A stretch of DNA of 64,000 nt from CAUTYU01 sp963545205 (GTDB taxonomy: Bacteria > Desulfobacterota > Desulfovibrionia > Desulfovibrionales > Desulfomicrobiaceae). Location of the stretch: positions 186,001 through 250,000 of the forward strand of contig CAUUHW010000002.1 in NCBI GenBank assembly GCA_963545205.1. The letters are read 5' to 3'. Positions 24,222-33,440 of the stretch are shown in pieces. The notes under the pieces are model-generated. The model worked only from the letters and a program-made list of their open reading frames with translations, ran no database searches and was not told the origin of the DNA. Within the stretch, counting starts at the first letter, position 1. Every line of letters starts with the position of its first letter. The position numbers and the translations under genes are program-made.

Positions 24222-25087
24222 TCCAACAAAGAGTAGCGGCTTGTTGGCGGCGGGTTGAGCAGCAGGGGCAGCATTTTTTCCTGCACCACTCCTTCCTGCG
24301 GGGGCAGATCGCTGTAGCCGAATGTCTGACGGATGGTCAGAGAAACGAACTGGTCCGCGCGGTCAAGGGCAATGGGCAGACAGTCGCCGCCCAGCAGACT
24401 GCCGAGCAGAACACTGGCAAAGGCATCGCCGGTACCCGGATAATCAACCGGTAAAAACTCGTTGCTCACTTTCCAGAAACGGGAGTCCATGCGGTCATAG
24501 GCGTATATGGCGCGGCTACGGTCTTTTTCCGGCACACTGGTAATAATGACCTGCTTCGGCCCAAGAGCTGAAAGAGCCTTGAGCTGCGTTCTTATTGCCT
24601 GCTCATCCGGCCGCTGCTGCTGTTTTTCGTTGAGCAGCAGGCAGGCTTCGGTATAATTGGGGGTAATGACAGCGGCCGAAACAATCAGGCGGCGCATGGC
24701 CCCGACCATTCTGGGATCAAGGCTGTCGTACAGCTGGCCGTTATCGCCCATTACCGGGTCAATCAGCACGGGCTGACCGTCCCGGGCAAACTGGTCAATA
24801 AATTGCTGCACGATCAGGGCCTGATCCGGTGAACCGAGAAAGCCGCTGTATATCGCGTCAAACCGCAGTCCCAGATCTTTCCAGTGCGCCAGAAACGCGC
24901 TCATGCTTGCTGTCGTGTCCAGAAAGGAAAAACCGGAAAAAGCAGTATGCGTGGACAGGATGGCTGTGGGTACCGGACAGACCTGAACGCCCATGGCGGA
25001 TAAAACCGGCATAACCGTGGTCAGCGAACCTCGCCCAAAACCGGAGAGGTCATGAATGGCAATAACACGGGGCAAAAGACGGGACAT
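24212..25087 (-). CDS. pdxY: Pyridoxal/pyridoxamine kinase
   Basis: The 291-residue ribokinase-like protein starts at ATG 25085-25087 behind GAGG. It has the N-terminal AIHDLSGFGRGSL block, IDPVMGD, and the catalytic PGTGDAFAS motif. The family phosphorylates pyridoxal or pyridoxamine for vitamin B6 salvage. Its end overlaps the HAD phosphatase gene. A longer frame to 25150 lacks a ribosome site. Confidence 0.88.
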   Translation of the reverse strand: MSRLLPRVIAIHDLSGFGRGSLTTVMPVLSAMGVQVCPVPTAILSTHTAFSGFSFLDTTASMSAFLAHWKDLGLRFDAIYSGFLGSPDQALIVQQFIDQFARDGQPVLIDPVMGDNGQLYDSLDPRMVGAMRRLIVSAAVITPNYTEACLLLNEKQQQRPDEQAIRTQLKALSALGPKQVIITSVPEKDRSRAIYAYDRMDSRFWKVSNEFLPVDYPGTGDAFASVLLGSLLGGDCLPIALDRADQFVSLTIRQTFGYSDLPPQEGVVQEKMLPLLLNPPPTSRYSLLEWE

Positions 25088-25298
25088 AGAAATTTCCTCG
25101 GCTGCGGTTACAGGGTGCCTCTTTCTAGCCTGTTTACCGGCAGCGGGCAAGGTTGCCGACCGAAGAGACCTCCCGGTTTTTAATGTTGGTGAATACCGTG
25201 TCTTCTACCTGACGGCCAAAAATGAAACAGGTCTTGTACTTCATGGTTTCAAAGCCGGCGCAGGGGTGCTTTCAATCAAAAATCTAAAATTAAAAAAA

Positions 25299-25709
25299 TC
25301 AGCGCACAAACTTGACCTGCCTGCAATCACGGGCATGAATCTTCATCTTGCCCCACTGCGACTGCCCGTAAAAAAACAGGTCTTTTTTCAGGCTGGCCTC
25401 CTTGCGCTGGCCGGAAATATACACAATATCCGCAGTCAGGGACGCCTCACCCAGAAACAGGGTCATGGAATCAATATCCGCGAAATCAATACCAACCAGA
25501 ATCTTGCCCAGACTGACCGGCAAAACAGTCAGGCCGTCAACAGAAAAAGAACTGACAGCGTAACGCGTGTCTTCCGTATCCGTGACCTCAACCCTGAACT
25601 CGCGGTCAGGAACGGGAATCCGGGTCAGCAAATCACTGTTGCCGCCGCCCAGACCTGTACAGCACATGCAAACAAACAGAAAAAAAAGCCCCGTTCTTAC
25701 CCTGCCCAT
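25299..25709 (-). CDS. Putative lipoprotein of unknown function
   Basis: The 136-residue protein starts at ATG behind AGGAGG. A hydrophobic leader with three cysteines (FVCMCC) is followed by a Gly-rich start of the mature part, suggesting a lipoprotein, although the lipobox is not standard. The rest is mostly beta strand (SVDGLTVLPVSLGK, SGQRKEASL). No family recognised. Downstream towards pdxY lies a short AT-rich gap with AATCAAAAATC words. Confidence 0.55.
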   Translation of the reverse strand: MGRVRTGLFFLFVCMCCTGLGGGNSDLLTRIPVPDREFRVEVTDTEDTRYAVSSFSVDGLTVLPVSLGKILVGIDFADIDSMTLFLGEASLTADIVYISGQRKEASLKKDLFFYGQSQWGKMKIHARDCRQVKFVR

Positions 25710-25813
25710 CAATTCCTCCTGAATAAAAAAATAACGCCCCTTGTCCGTTTCTGTATCGCTTTTTGAAGTATCCCTTATTTATTCAACATCGTTCTGAATC
25801 TCTTTACGCAGCC

Positions 25814-26092
25814 TTATCCCTGCACATTCTTTTTATCGTTTTCATCCGATATCCACTCGCTGCCAGAATCAGACAGAACGCGAAAACACAGTTCAGAGGC
25901 CAGGGCGGCAAGCGCCCGCCGCACGTCCTGTTCCTGCTGCGGCGCGAAAAAAACCTTGCCCACGGCCCGAAAACGGTCAAGCACGCTGAAAAGCGCCAGA
26001 TTATCATGCGCTTCCAGCAAAAATCTGAAGCGGGCGATATCCTGTCTGGCCAGTTCAATATACACAGCCTTGCTGCGGGGGGTGTTGCTCAT
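25814..26092 (-). CDS. DUF4911 domain protein
   Basis: The 92-residue protein carries the DUF4911 pattern: IARFRFLLEAHDNLALFSVLDR, then VFFAPQQEQDVRRAL. The family is small, seen mostly in Desulfovibrio-type bacteria, and has no known role. It follows the pepP-like gene by 25 bases as the last gene of the trm112-tatD-menA-pepP run. Confidence 0.75.
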   Translation of the reverse strand: MSNTPRSKAVYIELARQDIARFRFLLEAHDNLALFSVLDRFRAVGKVFFAPQQEQDVRRALAALASELCFRVLSDSGSEWISDENDKKNVQG

Positions 26093-26117
26093 TGCCGCTT
26101 CTTTTCGGACGGGCGGC

Positions 26118-27176
26118 TCACAGCACCTCTGCCCCGTTTTCAGTGACCAGAATCATGTGTTCCCAGCGGATTCCGCCCCACTCAGGATAATACAGGCCCG
26201 GCTCAATGGTAATCATCATACCCGCGCGCAGTTCCATCTCGCACGCGGGATTCAGACTTGGCGGTTCATGCGTTTCCAGACCAATACCATGCCCCAGAGC
26301 GTGTGTAAAATGCTCGGCAACACCGTGCTTCACAAAAAAATCATGGGCCACCCGGTACAGGTCCCTGGCCAGCATTCCGGGACGCACCGCCGCAATCGCC
26401 CGTGATTGCGCCTCCTGTACCAGAGCCAGGGTTTCGGTAAAAAAACCGGCAGGACGATCTCCAATCCACCATGAACGGGTTTGGTCCGAACAATAGTTGT
26501 CAAAGCGCCCGCCCATGTCGATTAAAATGGAACAATTGTCTGTCAGTCTGGTCTCGCCCGGCCTGGCGTGCGGCAGAGCCGCGTTCGGGCCGATACCGAC
26601 AATGGTGTCAAAATTCAGCCCGTCTGAGCCGTTTTCCCGGAACAGTTTTTCCACTTCCCAGGCAATTTCTTTTTCAGTCAGGCCCACAGTGAGCAAAGGA
26701 CGCAGCAGCTCATAGACCTTATGATTCAGGGCGCAGGCCCGGCTCAGGGCCGCAATTTCAACATCTTCCTTGAACAGGCGCATATGTTCAATCAGGTCTG
26801 TAACCGGCAGCAGATTGATTTCCCGTCCCAGTTCCCGGCCGTCCTGATAGCTTAGTCCGGCCGCTTCCACGCCCAGTTCGGTGATCCCCAGCTTTCTGGC
26901 CAGATCAGCAACTGTTTCCAGACGTTTTTTACCGTAGATTCTGACCTGCTCTTCCGGCCAGACCTGCCTGGCGGCCAGTTCGTAACGTGAATCTGTCAGC
27001 AGCCAGGCCGCGCCATGGGCCGGAACCAGCACACAGCCGGAACTTTCATTGCACTGGCTGTCGCGCAGTTCAAAACCGCTGAGATAAAAACGGTTGGCGT
27101 CCCGGCTGACAAGCAGGGCCTGCATGTTTTTTTCCTGTAACAGGTGTTGAAGTTTTTCTATACGGTGGGCAAACAT
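26118..27176 (-). CDS. M24 family Xaa-Pro aminopeptidase
   Basis: The 352-residue protein starts at ATG 27174-27176 behind AAGGGA. It has an N-terminal creatinase-like domain and the pita-bread catalytic domain with the five metal ligands in IDMGG, CSDQTRSW, ALGHGIGLETHE, TIEPGLY and RWEHM. It removes N-terminal residues before proline in the cytoplasm. A longer frame to 27359 runs back into menA and is not used. Confidence 0.9.
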   Translation of the reverse strand: MFAHRIEKLQHLLQEKNMQALLVSRDANRFYLSGFELRDSQCNESSGCVLVPAHGAAWLLTDSRYELAARQVWPEEQVRIYGKKRLETVADLARKLGITELGVEAAGLSYQDGRELGREINLLPVTDLIEHMRLFKEDVEIAALSRACALNHKVYELLRPLLTVGLTEKEIAWEVEKLFRENGSDGLNFDTIVGIGPNAALPHARPGETRLTDNCSILIDMGGRFDNYCSDQTRSWWIGDRPAGFFTETLALVQEAQSRAIAAVRPGMLARDLYRVAHDFFVKHGVAEHFTHALGHGIGLETHEPPSLNPACEMELRAGMMITIEPGLYYPEWGGIRWEHMILVTENGAEVL

Positions 27177-27199
27177 ATATCGTCCCTTGCGGTTAAAAA

Positions 27200-28102
27200 T
27201 TACACAAAAAGATGAGCCCCGGAAATAAGGATTCCCACGGCCAGCAACAGGCTGAAGAGCAGCGCCAGCAAAGCGGTCTGCCCCAGTGTGACATTCAGCA
27301 TCTTCCCTGTTTCCCGTTGCAGACCGCGGCAGACCACCACGGCCAGGGGCAGGGAACACAAGGGCAGCAACACTCCGCCGCTGCCAAGAACACCGCCCAG
27401 CCAGAAAACCGGCAAAAGCAGGTACGAAAGCGTGATAAGCGAAAAAAACTGCGCGCGGCTGGCACCAGGCCCGATCATGACCGCCAGCGTCCTTTTGCCG
27501 CCGTTTTTGTCTGTTTCAATGTCGCGGTAATTGTTGACAACCAAGATAGCAGTCACCAGCAGACCAGTGGGCAGGGAAAGCGCGAGCACCAGCAGCGGCA
27601 GATGCAGGGCCTGCACAAAATACGTCCCGCACACCGCGACCGGCCCGTAAAAAAGAAAGGAAAACACATCGCCCAGACCGTTGGACGCCAGTGGATACGG
27701 GCCTCCGCTATAGGCCAGGGCCGCGAGGACAGACAAAACACCAATGACCACAACCGGCCAACCGGCCCGAAAAACAAGAAACAGGCCCAGGCACGCGGAC
27801 AGCGCGAAACAGACAATCATGCCCCGCTTCACGCTTGCGGGCGCGATCAGGCCGCCGGCCGTGGCCCGAACAGGGCCAAGCCGCTGGTCGGTGTCCAGAC
27901 CGGCCATGCCGTCAAAATAATCATTAGCCAGATTCACGCCGATTTGCAGACAAAAACTGACAAGCAGGGCCAGACAGGCCGCGCCCACATGAAAACAATT
28001 CTGGCTGAAAGCCAGGGCGCAGCCAAGCGCGACCGGCGCCACAGAGGCTGGCAGGGTTTTGGGACGGGCAGCAAGCAGCCAGGCCTGAAACAGCGAGGGC
28101 AT
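27200..28102 (-). CDS. menA: 1,4-dihydroxy-2-naphthoate polyprenyltransferase
   Basis: The 300-residue integral membrane protein has about eight to nine transmembrane helices and the UbiA-family Mg-diphosphate motif NDYFDGMAGLD, with a second acidic motif NNYRDIETDKNGGKRT. MenA attaches the prenyl tail in menaquinone synthesis, which fits anaerobic respiration. It starts directly behind tatD. Confidence 0.92.
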   Translation of the reverse strand: MPSLFQAWLLAARPKTLPASVAPVALGCALAFSQNCFHVGAACLALLVSFCLQIGVNLANDYFDGMAGLDTDQRLGPVRATAGGLIAPASVKRGMIVCFALSACLGLFLVFRAGWPVVVIGVLSVLAALAYSGGPYPLASNGLGDVFSFLFYGPVAVCGTYFVQALHLPLLVLALSLPTGLLVTAILVVNNYRDIETDKNGGKRTLAVMIGPGASRAQFFSLITLSYLLLPVFWLGGVLGSGGVLLPLCSLPLAVVVCRGLQRETGKMLNVTLGQTALLALLFSLLLAVGILISGAHLFV

Positions 28103-28103
28103 G

Positions 28104-28925
28104 TCAGTTCTCCAGCCCGAAAAAAGCCCGCGCGTTATCGCCGCACTGCTGCCACAGACTCTGCACGGGTATATTTTTCAGTTCCGCGACCGTCTGGGCC
28201 GTAAACACGGTAAAGGCCGGTTCATTGCGTTTGCCGCGCCAGGGCTCAGGAGCCAGAAACGGCGCGTCTGTTTCAAGCAATATGCGCTCAACAGGGCAGC
28301 CAAGCGCCGCCTCACGCAGGGCCTCATTTTTTTTATAGCTGACCGGCCCGGGAAAAGACACCTGCCAGCCGCGTTGCAGCACAGCCGCCAGGCACTGTCT
28401 GTCTTCGGTAAAACAGTGCCAGAGCAAAGGACGATCAGCAAAGCCCAGGTCGTCAAGAATGGCAAGCGTGTCGGCAAAAGCGTCACGGCAGTGAATAACA
28501 ACAGGCCGGTCAAGAGTTCTGGCCAGTTCCAGCTGCAACTGAAAAAACCGTTTCTGGATGCCCACCGCGCTGTGGTCGCGATAATAATCAAGCCCGATCT
28601 CGCCTATGGCCCGCAGCCTCGCGTCCCGCGAAAAAAAATCCGCCATCTGCCCGACCTCGTCTTCCGTACTGCCCCCGCTGTCGCCGGGGTGAATACCAAG
28701 CAGAAAAAACAGGTCTTTTTCCGCACCGAGCCTGTCTTTTCCAGCCAGATAGGCCTGTGGCCCCAAAAACACATTGCCGATATGGCGCAGACCGCTCTGC
28801 CTGGCCCGGTCCAGGACTTCCGGCAAGTCTTCGGCAAATTCGGGCAGATCAAGATGGGCGTGGGAATCAACTCCAAAAGGCGGCAGGCCAAGACTTTGGG
28901 GCAGCGGACGTTTCTTTTTACTCAT
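28104..28925 (-). CDS. tatD: TatD family deoxyribonuclease/hydrolase
   Basis: The 273-residue TIM-barrel metal hydrolase has the HxH motif in VDSHAHLDL, AIGEIGLDYYRD with a metal ligand Glu, VIHCRDAF and LLETDAPFLAP. TatD proteins act as 3'-5' DNA/RNA exonucleases in DNA repair and decay. ATGA overlap with the upstream trm112-like gene. Confidence 0.92.
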   Translation of the reverse strand: MSKKKRPLPQSLGLPPFGVDSHAHLDLPEFAEDLPEVLDRARQSGLRHIGNVFLGPQAYLAGKDRLGAEKDLFFLLGIHPGDSGGSTEDEVGQMADFFSRDARLRAIGEIGLDYYRDHSAVGIQKRFFQLQLELARTLDRPVVIHCRDAFADTLAILDDLGFADRPLLWHCFTEDRQCLAAVLQRGWQVSFPGPVSYKKNEALREAALGCPVERILLETDAPFLAPEPWRGKRNEPAFTVFTAQTVAELKNIPVQSLWQQCGDNARAFFGLEN

Positions 28926-29095
28926 TTTTCAAGCGGAGCCGCCTCTTCCGGCAGCATGATCGGGATTTCTTCCTGCACCGGATACACAAGCGCGCAGGCA
29001 TGGCAGATCAGCCCGTCTTCCGCCGGTGTGAGTTCAAGTTCTCCCTTGCATTGGGGACAGGCCAAAATATCGAGTAATTCCTTGTTCAGCGCCAT
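28922..29095 (-). CDS. Trm112/YcaR-family zinc-ribbon protein
   Basis: The 57-residue protein starts at ATG 29093-29095 behind AAGGAG. It has LACPQCKGEL and LICHACALVYPV, which make a Cys4 zinc ribbon, followed by IPIMLPEEA, the Trm112/UPF0434 signature. Bacterial members are thought to activate partner methyltransferases. It is too short to be trusted on length alone, but the motif match is clear. Confidence 0.88.
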   Translation of the reverse strand: MALNKELLDILACPQCKGELELTPAEDGLICHACALVYPVQEEIPIMLPEEAAPLEK

Positions 29096-29365
29096 GATGT
29101 TCTCCTTGAGCAATAAAGTGCCAACAGTAGCGCAATCTGTCAGGGCTGCCAAGTGGACAAAATTTTTGATTTTCGCTTCGCTGAGTTCGGAACGCTGATT
29201 TCTGATGAAAAATGGAAATAAAAATCTGTAAAAATCAGCGGATATTTTCTTCCAATCAAAAATCAGACTGCAAAAATCAAAAATCCGGCCTGTCTTCCTT
29301 TCTTGCCTTTCTCGCTTTCTTGCCCCATAGTAAGGGCAAGAAAAATGAAAGAAAACGGAGAACGC
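29096..29365. repeat. Divergent intergenic region with dispersed AATCAAAAATC words
   Basis: The 270-base gap between the divergent trm112-like and coaX genes contains TTTTTGATTTTCGCTTCGC, GCTGATTTCTGATG, CAATCAAAAATCAGA and CAAAAATCAAAAATCC. A similar GATTGGCGCTTCGCTGATT occurs at about 55845. Promoters for both directions must lie here; none is convincing. Confidence 0.5.
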
Positions 29366-30148
29366 ATGGAGCATATCCTGCTTTTTGATATTGGCAATAC
29401 AAATACCAAGGTGGCCATAGCCGGGTCAGGCAGCGCCCTTACCACCTTTACTCTCCCGACCAGAGCCGACACAACAGCAGATGAACTGGGGCTGGCCATC
29501 GTGCAGTTCTGTCAGTATGTCAGGATTGACACGCGTGCCGTTACCGCCTGGGTGGTGTCATCGGTGGTTGAAAGCTGTAATGCCCTGTTGCGTGACGCCT
29601 GCGCCCGTTTTTTTTCCTGTCCGGTGTATTTTGTTCCGGCAGACCTGCCCATCGCCCTTGAAAACCGCTACGCGCGGCCACTTGAGGTTGGCGCGGACAG
29701 GCTTGTCACCGCCTTTGCCGCCCGCCGGCTGTTTTCCCAGCCCAATCTGATTGTTGTTGATTTTGGCACAGCCACAACTGTTGAGTGCGTGCAGGACAGT
29801 GCCTATCTGGGCGGCCTGATCTGCCCCGGCCTGCATTCTTCTCTGGAAGCGCTGGGCAGCAGAACGGCCAAATTGCCGCGCATCAGTCTGGAAGTGGCGG
29901 ATCAGGAATTTCAGTTTGGGCAAAGCACGGTACAGAGCATGAATCTGGGCATGGTACATGGTTTTGCCGCCATGATTACCGGGCTGACAGAAAAAATCAG
30001 GCACAAGGTCGGGCCGGCCCTGGTCGTGGCCACCGGCGGCCACGCCCCTAAAATCGCCGCGGTATGTGCGGCCATCAATGAAGTACGGAGTGATCTGCTT
30101 TTTTACGGACTGCACACAGCCTGGCTGGAAAACAGACCGCAACAATAA
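29366..30148 (+). CDS. coaX: Type III pantothenate kinase
   Basis: The 260-residue protein starts at ATG 29366 behind GGAG. It has the ASKHA-fold phosphate loop FDIGNTNTK, the LEVGADRLV block and VVDFGTATTVE, all CoaX signatures. It phosphorylates pantothenate, the first step of coenzyme A synthesis, and is feedback-insensitive in this type. eno follows 44 bases later. An in-frame ATG seven codons upstream (29345) is possible. Confidence 0.92.
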   Translation: MEHILLFDIGNTNTKVAIAGSGSALTTFTLPTRADTTADELGLAIVQFCQYVRIDTRAVTAWVVSSVVESCNALLRDACARFFSCPVYFVPADLPIALENRYARPLEVGADRLVTAFAARRLFSQPNLIVVDFGTATTVECVQDSAYLGGLICPGLHSSLEALGSRTAKLPRISLEVADQEFQFGQSTVQSMNLGMVHGFAAMITGLTEKIRHKVGPALVVATGGHAPKIAAVCAAINEVRSDLLFYGLHTAWLENRPQQ

Positions 30149-30192
30149 CAACCGCAACGGGTTATAAAAAGGTACAAGAACAGGAGGAAAAA

Positions 30193-31485
30193 ATGAGTAT
30201 TATTACAAGTGTCTGGGCCAGACAAATTCTTGATTCCAGAGGCAATCCCACAGTTGAGGTGGAAATAGGCCTTGATTCAGGAATCAGAGCCAGAGCCGCA
30301 GTTCCGTCCGGTGCGTCCACCGGAACACGGGAAGCCCTGGAACTGCGGGATAAAGAAAAAGCCTTTGGCGGCAAGGGAGTGACCAAGGCGGTTGAGCATG
30401 TGAATGAAATCATTGCTGACGCGGTATTAGGGCTTGATGTCCGCCGCCAGATTGAACTTGATCAGACCCTGCTTGATTTGGACGGCACACGCAATAAATC
30501 CAAACTGGGAGCCAACTCCCTGCTTGGCGTTTCTCTGGCCGCGGCCAGAGCCGGAGCTGAGTTCTGCGGTCTGCCCCTCTATCAGTATCTGGGTGGCGCC
30601 AATGCCAAGATCCTGCCGGTACCGATGATGAACATCCTCAATGGCGGCGCGCACGCCCCAAACAACCTTGATATTCAGGAATTTATGATTTTGCCCCTGG
30701 GCGCGGAAACCTTTTCCGAGGCCCTGCGCATGGGCGCGGAAACCTTTCACGCCCTGAAAGCCATTCTGGCCGAAGACGGGCTGTCCACTGCTGTTGGCGA
30801 TGAAGGCGGTTTTGCCCCCAACCTGAACAATCATTATGAGGCCTTTGATTATATCATGAAAGCCATTGAAAAAGCAGGCTATCAGCCCGGCCCTGACATT
30901 TCCCTGGCCATTGATGCCGCGGCTTCCGAGTTTTACAAAAACAACCGCTACGACTTTTCAGGTGAAAAGAAATTCTTTTCTTCTGATGAACTGATTGACT
31001 ACTATCAGGATCTGACCACCCGTTACCCGCTGGTGTCCATTGAAGACGGACTGGCTGAAAGCGATGTGGAAGGCTGGGAAAAGATGACCAAACGGCTTGA
31101 ATCAACCCAGATTGTCGGAGATGATGTTTTTGTGACCAACCCGGAAATCCTGGCCGAAGGCATCAGCCGGGGCATGGCCAACTCCATTTTGATCAAACTC
31201 AACCAGATCGGCACACTGAGCGAAACCCTGGATACGATTGAAATGGCCAAATCCGCCTCTTACACCACTGTTATCTCGCACCGCTCGGGCGAAACCGAGG
31301 ATTCCTTCATCGCGGATCTGGCAGTGGCCACAAACGCCGGACAGATCAAAACCGGCTCGTTGTGCCGTTCCGACCGCCTGGCCAAATACAATCAGCTCCT
31401 GCGCATAGAAGAACAGCTTGGCGGACAGGCCTATTATTTCGGCCCGGAAATGAGCGCCTGCTGGTATGATGATTCTGACAATTAG
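30193..31485 (+). CDS. eno: Enolase
   Basis: The 430-residue protein follows AGGAGG. It shows RQILDSRGNPTVEVE, the GAHAPNNLDIQEFMILP block, SIEDGLAESD, and the signature LIKLNQIGTLSET with SHRSGETED. It interconverts 2-phosphoglycerate and phosphoenolpyruvate. Full length, no oddity. It is followed by a strong terminator. Confidence 0.97.
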   Translation: MSIITSVWARQILDSRGNPTVEVEIGLDSGIRARAAVPSGASTGTREALELRDKEKAFGGKGVTKAVEHVNEIIADAVLGLDVRRQIELDQTLLDLDGTRNKSKLGANSLLGVSLAAARAGAEFCGLPLYQYLGGANAKILPVPMMNILNGGAHAPNNLDIQEFMILPLGAETFSEALRMGAETFHALKAILAEDGLSTAVGDEGGFAPNLNNHYEAFDYIMKAIEKAGYQPGPDISLAIDAAASEFYKNNRYDFSGEKKFFSSDELIDYYQDLTTRYPLVSIEDGLAESDVEGWEKMTKRLESTQIVGDDVFVTNPEILAEGISRGMANSILIKLNQIGTLSETLDTIEMAKSASYTTVISHRSGETEDSFIADLAVATNAGQIKTGSLCRSDRLAKYNQLLRIEEQLGGQAYYFGPEMSACWYDDSDN

Positions 31486-31495
31486 CAGACAGAAT

Positions 31496-31534
31496 CCCAT
31501 AAAAAAGGCCCGCTGAGCGGGCCTTTTTTATGGG
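31496..31534. terminator. Bidirectional terminator between eno and dctM
   Basis: A perfect 18-bp inverted repeat, CCCATAAAAAAGGCCCGC and its complement, surrounds a TGA loop. The GC core is flanked by A6 and T6, so it works on both strands and serves the converging eno and TRAP operons. Confidence 0.92.
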
Positions 31535-31545
31535 ACTTGCACTTT

Positions 31546-32832
31546 TCAATCCATCAGGAGATTGGGCAGGAAAAGCGCCAGCTGCGGGAATACGACCAGC
31601 AGAGCAATAACTCCGATGGTGATCGCGCAAAACGGCAACGCCTTAAGCGAAATCTCTTCCAGCGTCACGTCAGCAATACCGGACGCAATAAACATGTTTT
31701 CGCCCAATGGCGGAGTGGAAAAACCAACGCCACAGCAACAGACAAGCACAATACCGAAATGGATGGGATCAACGCCAAAGGCCTTCATGACCGGCAACAG
31801 CACAGGCGTGACCAGCAAGATAATGGCCAGGGTTTCCATGAACATACCCAGAAAGAGCAGGATAAGCACCACAAAGGCCCAGATCAGCATGGGATTACTG
31901 GTAAAGGCCAGCAGTACTTTCACGATTTGGTCAGGAATACGGTACTGAACAAGCAAACGTCCGAAAGCGTAGGCCGTAAACATGATAATCAGTACCCGGC
32001 CTGTCAGCCAGGAAGTGGTTTTCAGTGAACTCATCAGAGCCTGCAATGTCAGCTCCTTGTACACCAAAAAACCAATGACCAGGGTATAAAAAACCGCGAC
32101 AATGGCTGCTTCCGTTGGCGTAAAATACCCGGAATAAATTCCGCCCAGAATGATGACCGGGGCCAGTACAGCCCAGAAACCGTCCTTGAAGGACCACAAG
32201 AGCTCTTTTCCCGACCACTTCATATCTGTGGGAACGTCCATCTTGCGGCACTTGAACAGGTGCATGATAATCAGCCCCAGAGCGATAAGCAGACCAGGTA
32301 TAACACCGGCCAGAAACATGCGGGTAATGGATTCCTGTGAGGCCACACCGTAGATAACCATGGGAATTGACGGCGGAATAATAATACCGACACCTCCGGC
32401 AGTCGCGGTCGCGGCAGCGGCATAGCCGGAATCGTAGTCGCGCTTGATCATGGCCGGAATCATCAGCATACCAACAGCGGCTGTTGTGGCCGGACCGGAA
32501 CCGGAAATCGCACCAAAAAAGACGCAGGCCAGAGCAGTTGAAACCGCCAGACCTCCGGGAACCGGACCAACCAGCTTTTCAGCGATAAAAACCAAGCGTT
32601 TGGAAACTCCTGCTGCTTCCATAAGCGCGCCGGCCAGAACAAAGGCCGGAAGAGCCATGATCGGAAAAGAGTTGACAGAGGTAAACGCGATTTCAACCAT
32701 CGTCCCCAGATTCTGGCCCACGACCAGAAAAGAGAGCATGGCGGCAACACCAAGGGAAACCGTAATGGGCGCTCCAAACAGGAGCAGGACAACAAAAGTC
32801 CCGAAAAGAACAGGTGTAACAGTCAGTTCCAT
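31546..32832 (-). CDS. dctM: TRAP transporter large permease (DctM type)
   Basis: The 428-residue protein has about 12 hydrophobic helices, the GSGPATTAAVG motif and the IIPPSIPMVIYGV block of TRAP DctM subunits. It forms the sodium-coupled transport channel. It starts 2 bases behind dctQ and ends at the bidirectional terminator. Confidence 0.94.
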   Translation of the reverse strand: MELTVTPVLFGTFVVLLLFGAPITVSLGVAAMLSFLVVGQNLGTMVEIAFTSVNSFPIMALPAFVLAGALMEAAGVSKRLVFIAEKLVGPVPGGLAVSTALACVFFGAISGSGPATTAAVGMLMIPAMIKRDYDSGYAAAATATAGGVGIIIPPSIPMVIYGVASQESITRMFLAGVIPGLLIALGLIIMHLFKCRKMDVPTDMKWSGKELLWSFKDGFWAVLAPVIILGGIYSGYFTPTEAAIVAVFYTLVIGFLVYKELTLQALMSSLKTTSWLTGRVLIIMFTAYAFGRLLVQYRIPDQIVKVLLAFTSNPMLIWAFVVLILLFLGMFMETLAIILLVTPVLLPVMKAFGVDPIHFGIVLVCCCGVGFSTPPLGENMFIASGIADVTLEEISLKALPFCAITIGVIALLVVFPQLALFLPNLLMD

Positions 32833-32834
32833 AT

Positions 32835-33377
32835 TCAGTTTCCTCCACCCTGCAAGGCTTGTTTACTTTTTTCAATATCGACCTTGTCAGGATCTTCTAT
32901 TTCTCTTTTCAGTATCCACCGGATGTAGTTGACTTGTAATATTCTGATTGTCATCAGGGAAAAACTGATAGGAAAGATGAGATACACATAGCAAAGCTGC
33001 CAATCCAGAGCCGGAGTGGCATAGGGAAAGTCAACAAGGTCCTGAAACGCCTGGATACCCTTCCAGGTCATAACAGTATTAAAAATTATCCAGACAATAT
33101 CCATGAGCGAAGTACAAATTTTACCAATAATGGGCTGAAAAAGTTTGAACTGGAGCTGAACCCGGTTATGGGCGGCCAGCCTGGCGGCATAGGAAGCGCC
33201 GAAAAAAACGAACCAGACAAACGAATAGCGGGCCACTTCCTCACTCCAGTACAGAGGAGCTCCAAATTCGCGCATGACAATCTGCAAAAAAAGGATAATG
33301 ACAAAAAAAGCAAGAAGTACCTGGCAGATATAACTTTCAACGTTGTCAAGAATATTGAAGACAATTTTTTTTAACAT
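32835..33377 (-). CDS. dctQ: TRAP transporter small permease (DctQ type)
   Basis: The 180-residue protein has four predicted helices with the DctQ features MREFGAPLYWSEEVARY and RLAAHNRVQ. It couples DctM to the binding protein. The C-terminal tail is charged. The gene is in the dctPQM operon. Confidence 0.92.
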   Translation of the reverse strand: MLKKIVFNILDNVESYICQVLLAFFVIILFLQIVMREFGAPLYWSEEVARYSFVWFVFFGASYAARLAAHNRVQLQFKLFQPIIGKICTSLMDIVWIIFNTVMTWKGIQAFQDLVDFPYATPALDWQLCYVYLIFPISFSLMTIRILQVNYIRWILKREIEDPDKVDIEKSKQALQGGGN

Positions 33378-33440
33378 CCGCTTTCCTTAAAAAAGTGCAA
33401 GAGGGAGAAGGAACCTCCCTCTTTGTATTACAAGGTTAAC

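Noticed and set aside
25763..26405. Plus-strand frames opposite DUF4911 and pepP genes
   Set aside because: No family features or ribosome sites; the minus strand has clear genes.
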